Source: G965214625 sp965214625 (lineage in GTDB: Bacteria > Pseudomonadota > Gammaproteobacteria > Arenicellales > Poriferihabitantaceae). From it: DNA of 64,000 nt. The stretch spans positions 620,001 through 684,000 of the forward strand of contig OZ243962.1 in the NCBI GenBank assembly GCA_965214625.1, given 5' to 3'. Made by a program: the position numbers and the translations under genes. Shown here one piece after another: positions 36,526 through 45,729 of this stretch (position 1 is the first letter of the stretch; the number at the start of each line of letters is the position of its first letter). The notes under the pieces were generated by a model. That model saw only the letters and a list, made by a program, of their open reading frames with translations, did not search any database and had not been told where the DNA came from.

Positions 36526-38433
36526 TCAACGCGGTCCGATCGCATAACCCATGGCTTGAAAGGCAACCGTAATTTCGTCCAAGATAAGTGGATCATCAAT
36601 CGTCGCAGGTGTTTTCCATTCGTCGCCGTCCGCAATTTTTTTCATCGTGCCGCGAAGAATCTTTCCCGACCGGGTTTTCGGCAACCGCTTGACGACCGTC
36701 GCCAGCTTGAAGGCCGCGACCGGACCAATCTTTTCCCTGACCAGCCCGATGCATTCTCCCACAATGGCCTGCGACTCTCGCTCGACACCAGCGTTCAGTA
36801 CCAGGCAACCCAGCGGAAGCTCCCCCTTTAAATCATCATTGACCCCCATGACAGCACATTCAGCAACATCGGGATGTGAGGCCAGTACTTCTTCGATGGC
36901 ACCCGTCGATAACCGATGTCCCGCAACATTGATCACATCATCGGTTCTCGACATCACAAAGACATATCCGTCGTCGTCAATGAAACCGGCGTCACCGGTC
37001 TCATAATAGCCGGGATAGGTTTGCAGGTAAGAACTGAAATGGCGGTCACGTGCATTCCACAAAGACGGAAAGGTCCCCGGTGGCAGCGGCAATTTGGCGA
37101 CCAGCGCGCCGGTTTCTCCAGGGCGTACTTCATCACCGTGTTCATCGAACGCAAACAACTCCCAACCGGGCACCGGGCGCGTTGGGGATCCGTCCTTGAT
37201 CGGTAGCGGTTCAATGCCCAGGCAATTGGCACAAATGGACCAACCGGTCTCTGTCTGCCACCAATGATCAATAATCGGCACACCCAGTTTGTCTTTCGCC
37301 CAGTTCAACGTATCAGGGTCGGTCCGCTCACCGGCAAGAAACAGGGACTGCAAACAGGAAATATCCGCCTGCTTGAGGTATTCACCATTCGGGTCTTCCT
37401 TCTTGATTGCCCGAAACGCGGTTGGAGCGGTAAACAGCACCTTGACACGATGCTCGCCGATCACGCGCCAAAACACCCCCGGGTCCGGCGTCCCCACCGG
37501 TTTCCCCTCAAACACGATCGTGGTATTCCCTGCAAACAAGGGGGCATAGACAATATAAGAGTGGCCAACCACCCATCCGACATCCGAGGCGGCCCAATAC
37601 ACATCTCCCGGTTCCACATTGTAGATATTTTTCATGCTCCATTTCAAAGAGACAATACCGCCGCCGGTATCCCGAACCACCCCTTTGGGCTGTCCGGTTG
37701 TCCCGGACGTGTAGAGAATGTAAAGCGGGTCGGTCGCTTCGACGGGAACACAGTCAGCCTGATGCGCCGAGGCCATGGCCTCGTTCCAGTCAATATCCCG
37801 CTTGCCCATGGCTGCACGCGCCTCAGGACGTTGTAACAAGATACAGCATTTAGGTTTGTGGCGGGCAATCTCGATGGCCTTGTCCAGCAGGGGCTTGTAT
37901 TCAACTGTCCGTCCGGGCTCCAGCCCGCACGACGCCGCGACGATCATCTTCGGTTGGCAATCATCAATTCTGACCGCCAGTTCATTCGAGGCAAACCCGC
38001 CAAAGACCACACAGTGCACGGCACCGATTCGGGCGCAGGCCAACATGGCCACCAGTGTCTCTGGCACCATCGGCATATAGATGACCACCCGATCCCCCTT
38101 CACCACCCCTTGAGACTCCAGGGCGCCTGCAAATCGCGCGACCTGACTCTTTAGCTGGCCATAGGTCAAAGTACGCTGGCTTTGAGTAATCGGACTGTCA
38201 TAAATGACGGCCAACTGATTTTCTCGCCCCTGTTCGACATGCAGATCAACGGCGTTGTAGCAAACATTGGTTTCCCCTCCGACAAACCATCGATAGAACG
38301 GCGCATCGGAATCATCCAGAACCTTGTCCCACTTTTTGTACCAGTGTATCTGCTCAGCCGCCTTTGCCCAAAACGTTTCAGGGTCCACACAGGCAGACTG
38401 ATACACCGCTTCAAACGCATTCGATTTTGTCAT
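36526..38433 (-). CDS. prpE: Propionyl-CoA synthetase PrpE (acyl-CoA synthetase)
   Basis: AMP-forming short-chain acyl-CoA synthetase, 635 residues. AMP-binding core YTSGTTGQPKGVVRDTGG is followed by WWQTETGW, YYETGDAGFIDDDGYVFVMSRTDDVINVAGHRLS and the A10 motif TRSGKILRGTMKK, whose lysine is the usual acetylation-regulated catalytic residue. The KGVVRDTGGG extension is typical of PrpE as opposed to acetyl-CoA synthetase (PKGV.H). The enzyme activates propionate and, in DMSP-degrading bacteria, acrylate. First gene of the prpE-gshB-gmhA-PLP operon and divergent from an enoyl-CoA hydratase. Confidence 0.93.
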   Translation of the reverse strand: MTKSNAFEAVYQSACVDPETFWAKAAEQIHWYKKWDKVLDDSDAPFYRWFVGGETNVCYNAVDLHVEQGRENQLAVIYDSPITQSQRTLTYGQLKSQVARFAGALESQGVVKGDRVVIYMPMVPETLVAMLACARIGAVHCVVFGGFASNELAVRIDDCQPKMIVAASCGLEPGRTVEYKPLLDKAIEIARHKPKCCILLQRPEARAAMGKRDIDWNEAMASAHQADCVPVEATDPLYILYTSGTTGQPKGVVRDTGGGIVSLKWSMKNIYNVEPGDVYWAASDVGWVVGHSYIVYAPLFAGNTTIVFEGKPVGTPDPGVFWRVIGEHRVKVLFTAPTAFRAIKKEDPNGEYLKQADISCLQSLFLAGERTDPDTLNWAKDKLGVPIIDHWWQTETGWSICANCLGIEPLPIKDGSPTRPVPGWELFAFDEHGDEVRPGETGALVAKLPLPPGTFPSLWNARDRHFSSYLQTYPGYYETGDAGFIDDDGYVFVMSRTDDVINVAGHRLSTGAIEEVLASHPDVAECAVMGVNDDLKGELPLGCLVLNAGVERESQAIVGECIGLVREKIGPVAAFKLATVVKRLPKTRSGKILRGTMKKIADGDEWKTPATIDDPLILDEITVAFQAMGYAIGPR

Positions 38434-38445
38434 TCCCGGATGATT

Positions 38446-38474
38446 TTGGATAATTTGATCTCAATATCTTATAT
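38446..38474 (+). promoter_or_regulatory. Possible sigma-70 promoter for the enoyl-CoA hydratase gene
   Basis: TTGGAT (38446-38451), a 17-base spacer and TTATAT (38469-38474) lie about 60 bases before the start codon in the 103-base divergent gap with prpE. Spacing is ideal and both hexamers match the consensus in four or five positions. Predicted only by eye. Confidence 0.35.
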
Positions 38475-38536
38475 ACTTTGAATCCAGTATGCCAGACAAA
38501 ATAACCTGACTGTTCAGCCTCGAAAATCACAAGCTC

Positions 38537-39313
38537 ATGACCTATAACCATCTTCTCGTTGAAACCCATGATGCCGTGGGACTCATCAAGCTCAATCGCC
38601 CTCAAGCACTCAATGCCCTTTCATCAGCACTGATGATTGAACTGGCTCAAGCAATCAGGGACTTTGATCTCGATTCATCGATTCGCGTCATGGTCATCAC
38701 CGGTAATGACAAGGCGTTTGCTGCCGGAGCCGATATCAAGGAAATGAAGGACAAGACGTATATGGAAAGCTATACGCAAAACTTCATTACCGACCATTGG
38801 GAGGCCGTCATGCACTGCAGAAAACCGGTCATCGCCGCGGTAAGCGGATATGCACTGGGCGGCGGTTGTGAACTGGCAATGATGTGTGATTTCATCCTGG
38901 CAGCCGACAATGCCCAGTTTGGCCAACCGGAAATCAACCTGGGCATTCTCCCCGGGGCAGGGGGCACCCAACGACTCACTCGCCTGGTCGGCAAATCCAA
39001 GGCAATGGAAATGTGCCTGACAGGACGGATGATGAACGCCGACGAAGCGGAGCGTCTGGGGTTGGTATCAAGAGTCATTGAATTGGATCACTTTATGGAG
39101 GAAGTCATGAAGACCGCCCGATCCATTGCGTCCAAATCCCTGCCCGCCTTGTTGATCAACAAGGAATGCGTCAACCGGGCGTTGGAAACAACACTGGCCG
39201 AAGGCCTGCTATTCGAGCGCCGACAGTTTCATGCCATATTTGCGACCGAGGATCAGACGGAAGGCATGCAAGCCTTTGCCGAAAAAAGAAAACCCAACTG
39301 GAAGCACCGTTAG
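38537..39313 (+). CDS. Enoyl-CoA hydratase (crotonase family)
   Basis: 258-residue crotonase that hydrates 2-enoyl-CoA to 3-hydroxyacyl-CoA. Oxyanion-hole segments are AAGADIKEMKDKTY and SGYALGGGCELAMMCD; the two catalytic glutamates correspond to CELAMMCD-side and GQPEINLGILPGAGGTQRL. The length and motifs match short-chain EchA/PaaF-type hydratases. It is divergent from prpE, so acryloyl-CoA or crotonyl-CoA are plausible substrates, but general beta-oxidation is equally consistent. An MFS gene follows after 72 bases. Confidence 0.93.
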   Translation: MTYNHLLVETHDAVGLIKLNRPQALNALSSALMIELAQAIRDFDLDSSIRVMVITGNDKAFAAGADIKEMKDKTYMESYTQNFITDHWEAVMHCRKPVIAAVSGYALGGGCELAMMCDFILAADNAQFGQPEINLGILPGAGGTQRLTRLVGKSKAMEMCLTGRMMNADEAERLGLVSRVIELDHFMEEVMKTARSIASKSLPALLINKECVNRALETTLAEGLLFERRQFHAIFATEDQTEGMQAFAEKRKPNWKHR

Positions 39314-39385
39314 CGCTTCCAGTACGGGCTCGGGCAACCGATGTCCGTCTGACCCCGGCCAAAATAGTTCTTGTTCAATTCTTCG

Positions 39386-40609
39386 ATGATCTCACCTGCT
39401 GCACACCGATGGAAAACACCGCTGGTCGTCATCATTGCCGGCTGTCTTATTTCATTGATCGGTTTTGGCATTCGCTCAGGGTTTGGCCTTTTCCTTGAGC
39501 CCATGACGGTTTCCCGCGACTGGTCCCGGGAAACCTTTGGATTGGCCATGGCACTACAGAACCTGATGTGGGGTGTCGGGTTACCTTTTGCCGGTGCCCT
39601 AGCCGACAAATTCGGTTCTATTCGGGTCATTGTTTTCGGGGCCATTTGCTACTGTATCGGAATCTATGGCATGTCGGCGGCCGAAAGTACATTTGCCTTG
39701 CACATGACCGGCGGGGTGATTGCCGGTCTGGGGATCGCTTTTTCTGCTTTTACGCTGGCCATGGCCACCATGGTTCGGGTCGTTGGTCCAGAAAGACGTT
39801 CGTTCATCCTGGGTGTGGGAACCGCCGCAGGCTCACTCGGTCAGGTCTTGTTTTCACCCCTCAGCCAGGGATTCATCATCGCGTATGGCTGGCACACCAC
39901 GTTATTGATACTGGCCTGTATGACGCTATTGATGATCCCTCTGGCGCTTTGCCTGCCGACTGGTCCTCCGACTTCCGTGGAAAAACAGTCTGTGGATCAA
40001 ACATTAAAAGACGCCTTTGTTGAGGCACTCAGTCATCGTGGTTATGTGTTATTGACACTGGGATTTTTTGTCTGTGGCTTTCATGTCGCTTTCATTACCG
40101 TTCACTTTCCCGCCTATATCAAAGATATCGGACTCGATCCCACGGTCGGGGCCTATTGCATCGCACTGATTGGTTTGATGAACATTGTCGGCTCGTTTCT
40201 GTCCGGCATTGTCGGTCAGAAATGGAGTAAAAAATACAGCCTGAGTATTATCTATTTCAGTCGAGCCTTGGTCATTATGGCCCTGCTATTCCTGCCCAAA
40301 ACAGAATTGGTGATGTACTGGTTCGCGGCCATGATGGGGATTTTGTGGTTATCGACCGTTCCCCTGACAACCGGCATCATTGCACAAGTGTTCGGCATCA
40401 GGTATATGGGAACGTTATTCGGGGTGGTGTTTCTCAGCCATCAGATCGGCAGCTTCACCGGTGTATGGCTTGGCGGTCGATTCTTTGACCAGACCGGCTC
40501 ATACGATGGAATGTGGTGGGCGGGTGTGGTCGTCGGTGTCCTTGCCGGATTAATCCATCTGCCAATCAATGAGAAGCCTCTTCAGAGGGTGTCGACAGTA
40601 CCGGTTTGA
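39386..40609 (+). CDS. Major facilitator superfamily transporter (monocarboxylate/OFA-like)
   Basis: Secondary transporter of about 407 residues with 12 predicted membrane spans. Helix 1 begins TPLVVIIAGCLISLIGFGIRSGFG, and the loop 2-3 motif appears as GALADKFGSIRVIVFG. Helix 4 has the RSFILGVGTAAGSLGQV stretch seen in monocarboxylate/OFA-type carriers, suggesting a carboxylate substrate. ATG 39386 is used; a TTG 15 bases earlier is possible. Same direction as the enoyl-CoA hydratase, so both may act on one organic acid. Confidence 0.88.
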   Translation: MISPAAHRWKTPLVVIIAGCLISLIGFGIRSGFGLFLEPMTVSRDWSRETFGLAMALQNLMWGVGLPFAGALADKFGSIRVIVFGAICYCIGIYGMSAAESTFALHMTGGVIAGLGIAFSAFTLAMATMVRVVGPERRSFILGVGTAAGSLGQVLFSPLSQGFIIAYGWHTTLLILACMTLLMIPLALCLPTGPPTSVEKQSVDQTLKDAFVEALSHRGYVLLTLGFFVCGFHVAFITVHFPAYIKDIGLDPTVGAYCIALIGLMNIVGSFLSGIVGQKWSKKYSLSIIYFSRALVIMALLFLPKTELVMYWFAAMMGILWLSTVPLTTGIIAQVFGIRYMGTLFGVVFLSHQIGSFTGVWLGGRFFDQTGSYDGMWWAGVVVGVLAGLIHLPINEKPLQRVSTVPV

Positions 40610-41217
40610 GAAAGCCGTATCGACCGAACGGATTAGGTGCTGATCTAGCCCCCGAATTTCATGAGGGCAATAGTCCATTATAAAGCATTCATTGGTAGAG
40701 ATGTTCTTTCTGCTGGCGTTTTAACACTGTCTCCTGATGGTCACTACTCATTTGCGTTTTGATTGGGCAATAGCCTCAGTCTTTGTCAACTAATCTGTGT
40801 AATTTCCTTTCTTAAAGCACTACCAGAACAGCAAAAACAGGCTTGGGCTGTATTGGTTTCTCGAAAATCGATGAATTCTGAAATAGTTTTTACGAATTGT
40901 TGGTATTAAAGAAATAGTGACCTATTGCAAAACAACGCACCAGTATCTCTGTTTCACCGATACAGGGGAGTCGATGGCAACTCGTGCCGACAAAATGCTG
41001 TCAAGTCACCAGGCAATACCCGGTTGCCCGTACTTTCCCGTATCGCTGAATACTATCCATTAATGCAGTTCTCCTGACTTTGGCGGTATCATCCCGTTAC
41101 GTTATCCGCTTCATTTTGTCACACTTTGTTACCAAACATCCTCTTAACATCCACTGACACTGTGCCACTTTGACTCCTGTTCCATCGGCCTGAAGATGGA
41201 ACACCGACAAAACGGCT
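40610..41217. other. Intergenic region of 608 bases, visibly AT-richer than its surroundings
   Basis: No coding frame is supported on either strand. The first 320 bases are clearly lower in GC than the flanking genes. Near the right end GTTCCATC (41179-41186) and GATGGAAC (41195-41202) make an eight-pair stem just past the hydrolase stop, without a U-tract; it may act in 3' processing or termination of the minus-strand ABC operon. Confidence 0.5.
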
Positions 41218-41982
41218 TCAGTCATCTTCACCCAGAAAGTGAATCATGTGATCACGAAACACTTGTGGACTTTCCAGATGGGCATTGTGGGAACAACCGG
41301 GTATCACAACCAGTCGCGCATTCGGGATGCCACGTTGAAGAAGGTCCACCTGATCCCGCCGATAAGACCGGTCGTCATCGCCCCAGACAATCAACGTCTG
41401 ATTCAGGATATTCCCCAACCGTTCAAGGCCCCGCCAGCGCCGCATTGCCCGATAACCGCCGAGGACCGCATCCAAAGAAGCCTGTCGGGCTGTCACCACG
41501 GTGTCGGCGAAAGCCGTATCCTCCCGGCCCCGCTTGAACCAGGTAGACACCGTGTTTTCGATCATGGCTGCAGTGCCACACGATTCAACCCGCTGCCGGC
41601 TTTCTTCCAGCGTTTCAAACCGCCCGGGCATCTCCCCAATGGGACCGGTGGCAAACAGGATCAACCGGTCAATGCGTGCCTCTGCTGTCAGTACCGTTTC
41701 CTGGGCAATCATGCCACCCATGGAATGACCCAGCAGGTGAAAGCGTTCCACCCCGGCGTGGTCCATCAGTCCCAACAGGTAATCCACAAAGTGGGCAATG
41801 CGGTCCAGGGCAGGTGCCGCCGCGTGGTCAGCAAAACCCGGCAGGGTGGGCACGATTACTTCAAAACGGTCACAAAGCGCTCCCTCAATGCCCCGCCAGT
41901 AGGCCGGGCCACAGAGAAAACCGTGCAACAAGACTACGGCGGCTGGCCCCTGACCGGTTCGACGATACCGATAACGCGTCAC
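41218..41982 (-). CDS. Alpha/beta hydrolase
   Basis: 254-residue alpha/beta-hydrolase-fold protein. HGFLCGPAYWRGI gives the oxyanion HG motif, LGHSMGGMIAQE the nucleophile elbow (GxSxG serine), VWGDDDRSY the acid region and GCSHNAHLE the catalytic histidine near the C-terminus. No signal peptide, so cytoplasmic. The start overlaps the permease stop by four bases, and it is the last gene of the ABC operon that starts with the DUF1989-GcvT protein. It might hydrolyse an ester or acylated form of the imported amine (inference). Substrate unknown. Confidence 0.88.
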   Translation of the reverse strand: MTRYRYRRTGQGPAAVVLLHGFLCGPAYWRGIEGALCDRFEVIVPTLPGFADHAAAPALDRIAHFVDYLLGLMDHAGVERFHLLGHSMGGMIAQETVLTAEARIDRLILFATGPIGEMPGRFETLEESRQRVESCGTAAMIENTVSTWFKRGREDTAFADTVVTARQASLDAVLGGYRAMRRWRGLERLGNILNQTLIVWGDDDRSYRRDQVDLLQRGIPNARLVVIPGCSHNAHLESPQVFRDHMIHFLGEDD

Positions 41983-43514
41983 TGTCCCTTGCGACGGCCT
42001 TGTACAATCTGGTCGAGAATCATGGCACAGAATAAAATCGAAAAGCCGGCGAGAATGCCCTGCCCCACTGAGGCATACTGCAGTGCCTCCAGCACATCCT
42101 CACCCAGGCCCTTGGCCCCGATCAGCGAGGCCACGACCACCATGGCGAGACTGAGCATGATGGTCTGGTTCACCCCAGCAAGGATGGACGGTGCCGCCAG
42201 TGGCAAATCAACCTTGCGCAACAGATACCATTTCGAGGCACCATAGGCGATCGCCGCTTCACGGATATGTTCCGGAACCCCCCGAAGACCCAGCACCGTC
42301 AACCGCACCACGGGCGTACCCCCAAATATCATGGTGGTCACAATCGCAGCCGGCTTACCCGTGCCAAAGAAGGCAATCACCGGAATCATGAACACAAAAG
42401 CCGGCATGGTCTGCATGAAGTCCATGATCGGTCGCAAAATGGCATACACCCGCGGGCGACGAGCACAAAACATCCCCACGGGAATACCGATGGAAATACT
42501 GATCAGCGCGGCCGTTCCCAACAGCGCCAGTGTAGTCATGGCTTTCTCCCAGAAACCCAGCAGCCCCATATAGGCGAGAAACGCGCCAGCCCATACGGCA
42601 GTACGCGGGCCTGCGGAAAGCCAGGTCAACAACACGATGAAACTGGCAATCACCACCCACGGCGTTTCCACGAACACTACCTCAAGGGCATCCAGCAAGG
42701 TGCGGATACCCAGCGTAATGAGCGCAAAAAACCACTCTCCCTTGAGCACGGTCCACGTAAAGAACTGTTTGACGCCCTCTATGGCGATAAGGCGATACTC
42801 CGGACTGGTCGGAAATTCCATCAACAGTAGATGGCGGCCCGGAAAGCTGTAATGCAAGACGCAGGCAATCACCACGGTGATGAAGAAAAATGCACTCAAC
42901 CCAGTACGCAGGGAACTGATTCCATGGATCACGGTCCGGTCGGAAAGCCAGTCGGAAAAGCGACGCTCAAGGACAGGATTGGCGATCAATCCCTCCATCA
43001 GCTTGACAACAGCCAATAGACACATCCCCGTTAGTGCCACATAGATTGCGTTCTCCTCAATCCGGATCACTTCCTGCTGTAATTCCATGATGCCGGATTC
43101 CAGCGAATTGATGGCCCGTTTGAAAACATCGACGTTGGCCGCTTCATTCTCAATCGCCGTTTCCAGTTGTTGCCGACGGAATTCCAGTGTCCCCTGCACG
43201 CTCTCCATCCGGGCTCTGGCCTCTGCGGCCAGATCGCCGAAAAGCCCTCTTGCGATCTGGATAAAACCGAAAGTCTCAAGCACCGCAAACAGCATGCACC
43301 AGTTCCAAAGACCCCGCATGCCGTACCAGACCGGTCCCACCAGTGCCGCCACCAAGTTGAAACTCCACTGTAGCCCGGATTGGCTACCCAGTTGATCAAA
43401 CACACGGAGATAATAATCCTGTCCCGAGCCGACAAACTCCCGCGCCAGTTCTACCGGATCCTCGCGCAAGGTACCGGAGGGGGATGAGTGCCGTTCGTCT
43501 GGGGCCTGGTTCAT
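41979..43514 (-). CDS. Betaine-type ABC transporter permease (ProW-like) with long N-terminal extension
   Basis: 511 residues. The C-terminal ~290 residues are a ProW/OpuAB permease, with IPVGMFCARRPRVYAILRPIMDFMQTMP and the EAA motif AAIAYGASKWYLLRKVDLPLAAPSIL. The N-terminal ~220 residues are extra: a hydrophobic pair near residue 50-90 (GPVWYGMRGLWNWCMLF), reminiscent of DUF2628 proteins, then a coiled-coil stretch rich in Glu/Gln (EFRRQQLETAIENEAANVD) and further membrane spans. Normal ProW permeases are about 300-350 residues. It overlaps the ATPase and hydrolase genes by four bases on each side. Confidence 0.88.
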   Translation of the reverse strand: MNQAPDERHSSPSGTLREDPVELAREFVGSGQDYYLRVFDQLGSQSGLQWSFNLVAALVGPVWYGMRGLWNWCMLFAVLETFGFIQIARGLFGDLAAEARARMESVQGTLEFRRQQLETAIENEAANVDVFKRAINSLESGIMELQQEVIRIEENAIYVALTGMCLLAVVKLMEGLIANPVLERRFSDWLSDRTVIHGISSLRTGLSAFFFITVVIACVLHYSFPGRHLLLMEFPTSPEYRLIAIEGVKQFFTWTVLKGEWFFALITLGIRTLLDALEVVFVETPWVVIASFIVLLTWLSAGPRTAVWAGAFLAYMGLLGFWEKAMTTLALLGTAALISISIGIPVGMFCARRPRVYAILRPIMDFMQTMPAFVFMIPVIAFFGTGKPAAIVTTMIFGGTPVVRLTVLGLRGVPEHIREAAIAYGASKWYLLRKVDLPLAAPSILAGVNQTIMLSLAMVVVASLIGAKGLGEDVLEALQYASVGQGILAGFSILFCAMILDQIVQGRRKGQ

Positions 43515-44605
43515 GACGTTTCAGTGCCCTCAATCACGGTTGTCAGCAGATCAGACCGCGTGATAACACCCCGGGCACACCCGGTGCTGTCATTAATCCG
43601 AATCGGCAGGTCACTGTCAATCGCCGCTCGAATCAGCACACTCAGGTTATCTTCCAACTGGAACATCGGTACACCCTCCGGCAATGAACCATGTATCGTT
43701 TCGTATTCCGTCAGCGGCTGCATGACCGTTTCCGCCCGCACCACTTTCAGTCGGGAGATCCCGGCCACAAAATCCGAGACATAGCTGTCCGCAGGATGCA
43801 TCACAATATCCGCCGGCCGGCCGATCTGAACCACCGCACCGTCCCGCATGATGGCAATGCGATGACCGATGCGGACTGCTTCATCGAGGTCATGGGTGAT
43901 AAAAACAGTTGTTTTGCGCATCTCGGACGCCAATGCCATGAACTCGGTCTGCAACTGGCGGCGGATCAGCGGATCCAGTGCACTGAACGGCTCGTCCATC
44001 AACAGGATTTCAGGGTCTGCCGCGATCGCTCTGGCCAGACCGACACGCTGCTGCATGCCACCGGACAGTTCGTGTGCAAATTTATTGCCCCATCCTCCCA
44101 GTTCCACCAAAGCCAGTGATTTCTTTGCGGCCTCCATACGACGATTCTTGCTGACGCCACGAATCTCAAGAGGCATCGCAATATTGTCGAGCACCGAGCG
44201 GTGGGGCATCAGTGCAAAGTTTTGGAAAACCATGGCAATGTGTTCGTTACGAAACTGACGCAAGGCGGCGTCTTCCATCTCCATGACATCCCGCCCCCCC
44301 ACCATGACACGACCGGCGGATGGTTCGAGCAATCGGTTGATATGTCGTACCAGAGTGGACTTTCCACTGCCTGACAAGCCCATGACGCAAAAAATCTCAC
44401 CACGGGTCACCTCAAAGCTCACATCCGCCACACCGACGACACAGTTGTATTTCTCAAGCACTTCCGCCTTGGAATACCCGCTGGACTGGATATCCGACAA
44501 GGCGGACTTCCACTGGTCTCCGAAAATCTTCCAGACACCCTCTACCCGGATGGCACCGGCTTCCTCCGCCCCTGAATCAGCACGCACTTTATCTATCCGT
44601 GGCAA
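43511..44605 (-). CDS. Betaine-type ABC transporter ATPase (ProV-like)
   Basis: 364-residue ATPase for uptake of a quaternary or methylated amine. Walker A GLSGSGKST, signature ELSGGMQQRVGLARA, Walker B ILLMDEPFSALD, switch FITHDLDEA. The N-terminal IRVEGVWKIFGD and the sequence before Walker A match ProV/OpuAA. The C-terminal 80 residues contain one probable CBS-like region ending in GVITRSDLLTTVIEG, which in OpuA senses ionic strength. It lies between the binding protein and the permease. Confidence 0.92.
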   Translation of the reverse strand: MPRIDKVRADSGAEEAGAIRVEGVWKIFGDQWKSALSDIQSSGYSKAEVLEKYNCVVGVADVSFEVTRGEIFCVMGLSGSGKSTLVRHINRLLEPSAGRVMVGGRDVMEMEDAALRQFRNEHIAMVFQNFALMPHRSVLDNIAMPLEIRGVSKNRRMEAAKKSLALVELGGWGNKFAHELSGGMQQRVGLARAIAADPEILLMDEPFSALDPLIRRQLQTEFMALASEMRKTTVFITHDLDEAVRIGHRIAIMRDGAVVQIGRPADIVMHPADSYVSDFVAGISRLKVVRAETVMQPLTEYETIHGSLPEGVPMFQLEDNLSVLIRAAIDSDLPIRINDSTGCARGVITRSDLLTTVIEGTETS

Positions 44606-44676
44606 CCATAACGGAAGCGCCAGCCGTCAGACCGACGCTTCCTGCCACAAGGCGTTATCACCGTTGGGTCGGGTGA

Positions 44677-45642
44677 TCAAAGGCCCAGCCAGCTGTCGAC
44701 CCGTTCGCTGTTGGCAGCTACCCACTCTTTTGCCACTTCCCCGGCATCTCGCCCCTTGCCGGCAATTTCGTACGCGAAGTAACTGACTGTCTCGGTATCA
44801 AGACTCATGTTGGCAAGGAATTCGGCAATGATCGGAGACCGACCCCCAAGCGATTTTGAGAAAGCGACCTGAACACTTTTCAGCGCATCTTCGGTCATCA
44901 CCTTGGATTTTTCGAACCAGTCCGGATCCTCTTTCGGTTGCACCATGACATATTTCTCCGGATCAAATGCCGGCTCTTCAAGCGTGACCACATCATGCAT
45001 GTACCAGATGGCATGGGGGGCATAACAATAAAAGGCATAGCCGACATTCTTTTTAATACGATCCCCCACTTCGGCGACCATCACGCTTTGCTCAGCACGC
45101 ACCGGTTCCATGAAATCCATCAGTCCATAATCCCGAACCTTGACTTCGTTGACATTGGCGGATGCCCAACCCGGCGCACCAATCCAGATCTCTCCCTTAC
45201 CGTCGCCATTGCCGTCCATCAGTGCAGCAATCTCAGGACGGGCCAGATCAAAAATCGAGGTCACGTTGTTTGCTTCGGAAAAAGCCTTCGAAACACAGAA
45301 GTTCTGCTTGCCCTGGTAGGCATTCTGACTCAATATCACCGTTCCCTTGTCGTCCACATATTCCTTGGTGAAGTTTTCCTGATTGGGCAACCAGACATCG
45401 GGGTGCACATCAATATCGCCTTTCCCCTGGTCCATTGCCTGGAAGATGGTGGCGTTGGACCCGGGTACGAGTTCCGCCGTCCCACCGATTTTCTCCTCCA
45501 CGACGACCTTGATCAGGTTCGCGATGGCTTGGGCCCCTGTCCAGGCCGGGGTACCGATATTGACGCTTTCCGCTGCATGGGTCATGCCGGACACCATCAG
45601 CATCCCGGCAGCACATAGTGTTGATGTGAGTTTTAATTTCAT
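44677..45642 (-). CDS. Betaine-type ABC transporter periplasmic binding protein (OpuAC/ProX-like)
   Basis: 321-residue periplasmic protein. A clear signal peptide (KLTSTLCAAGMLMVSGMTHA, mature AESVNIG) is followed by the OpuAC fold: TPAWTGAQAIANLI, a GDIDVHPDVWLPNQ strand, and tryptophans in IGAPGWASANVN and HAIWYMHDV that could build an aromatic cage for a quaternary or tertiary amine. The exact ligand (glycine betaine, carnitine, TMAO or other) cannot be told. It sits 87 bases after the DUF1989-GcvT gene and directly before its ATPase. Confidence 0.9.
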   Translation of the reverse strand: MKLKLTSTLCAAGMLMVSGMTHAAESVNIGTPAWTGAQAIANLIKVVVEEKIGGTAELVPGSNATIFQAMDQGKGDIDVHPDVWLPNQENFTKEYVDDKGTVILSQNAYQGKQNFCVSKAFSEANNVTSIFDLARPEIAALMDGNGDGKGEIWIGAPGWASANVNEVKVRDYGLMDFMEPVRAEQSVMVAEVGDRIKKNVGYAFYCYAPHAIWYMHDVVTLEEPAFDPEKYVMVQPKEDPDWFEKSKVMTEDALKSVQVAFSKSLGGRSPIIAEFLANMSLDTETVSYFAYEIAGKGRDAGEVAKEWVAANSERVDSWLGL

Positions 45643-45729
45643 AAGTATGAATCCTCGTGGTTATTGATTGAAAGAGTTGATGAATAATGAAAATGACAAT
45701 ATTCCGTACATACTGCGCTTTGCTTCGGG

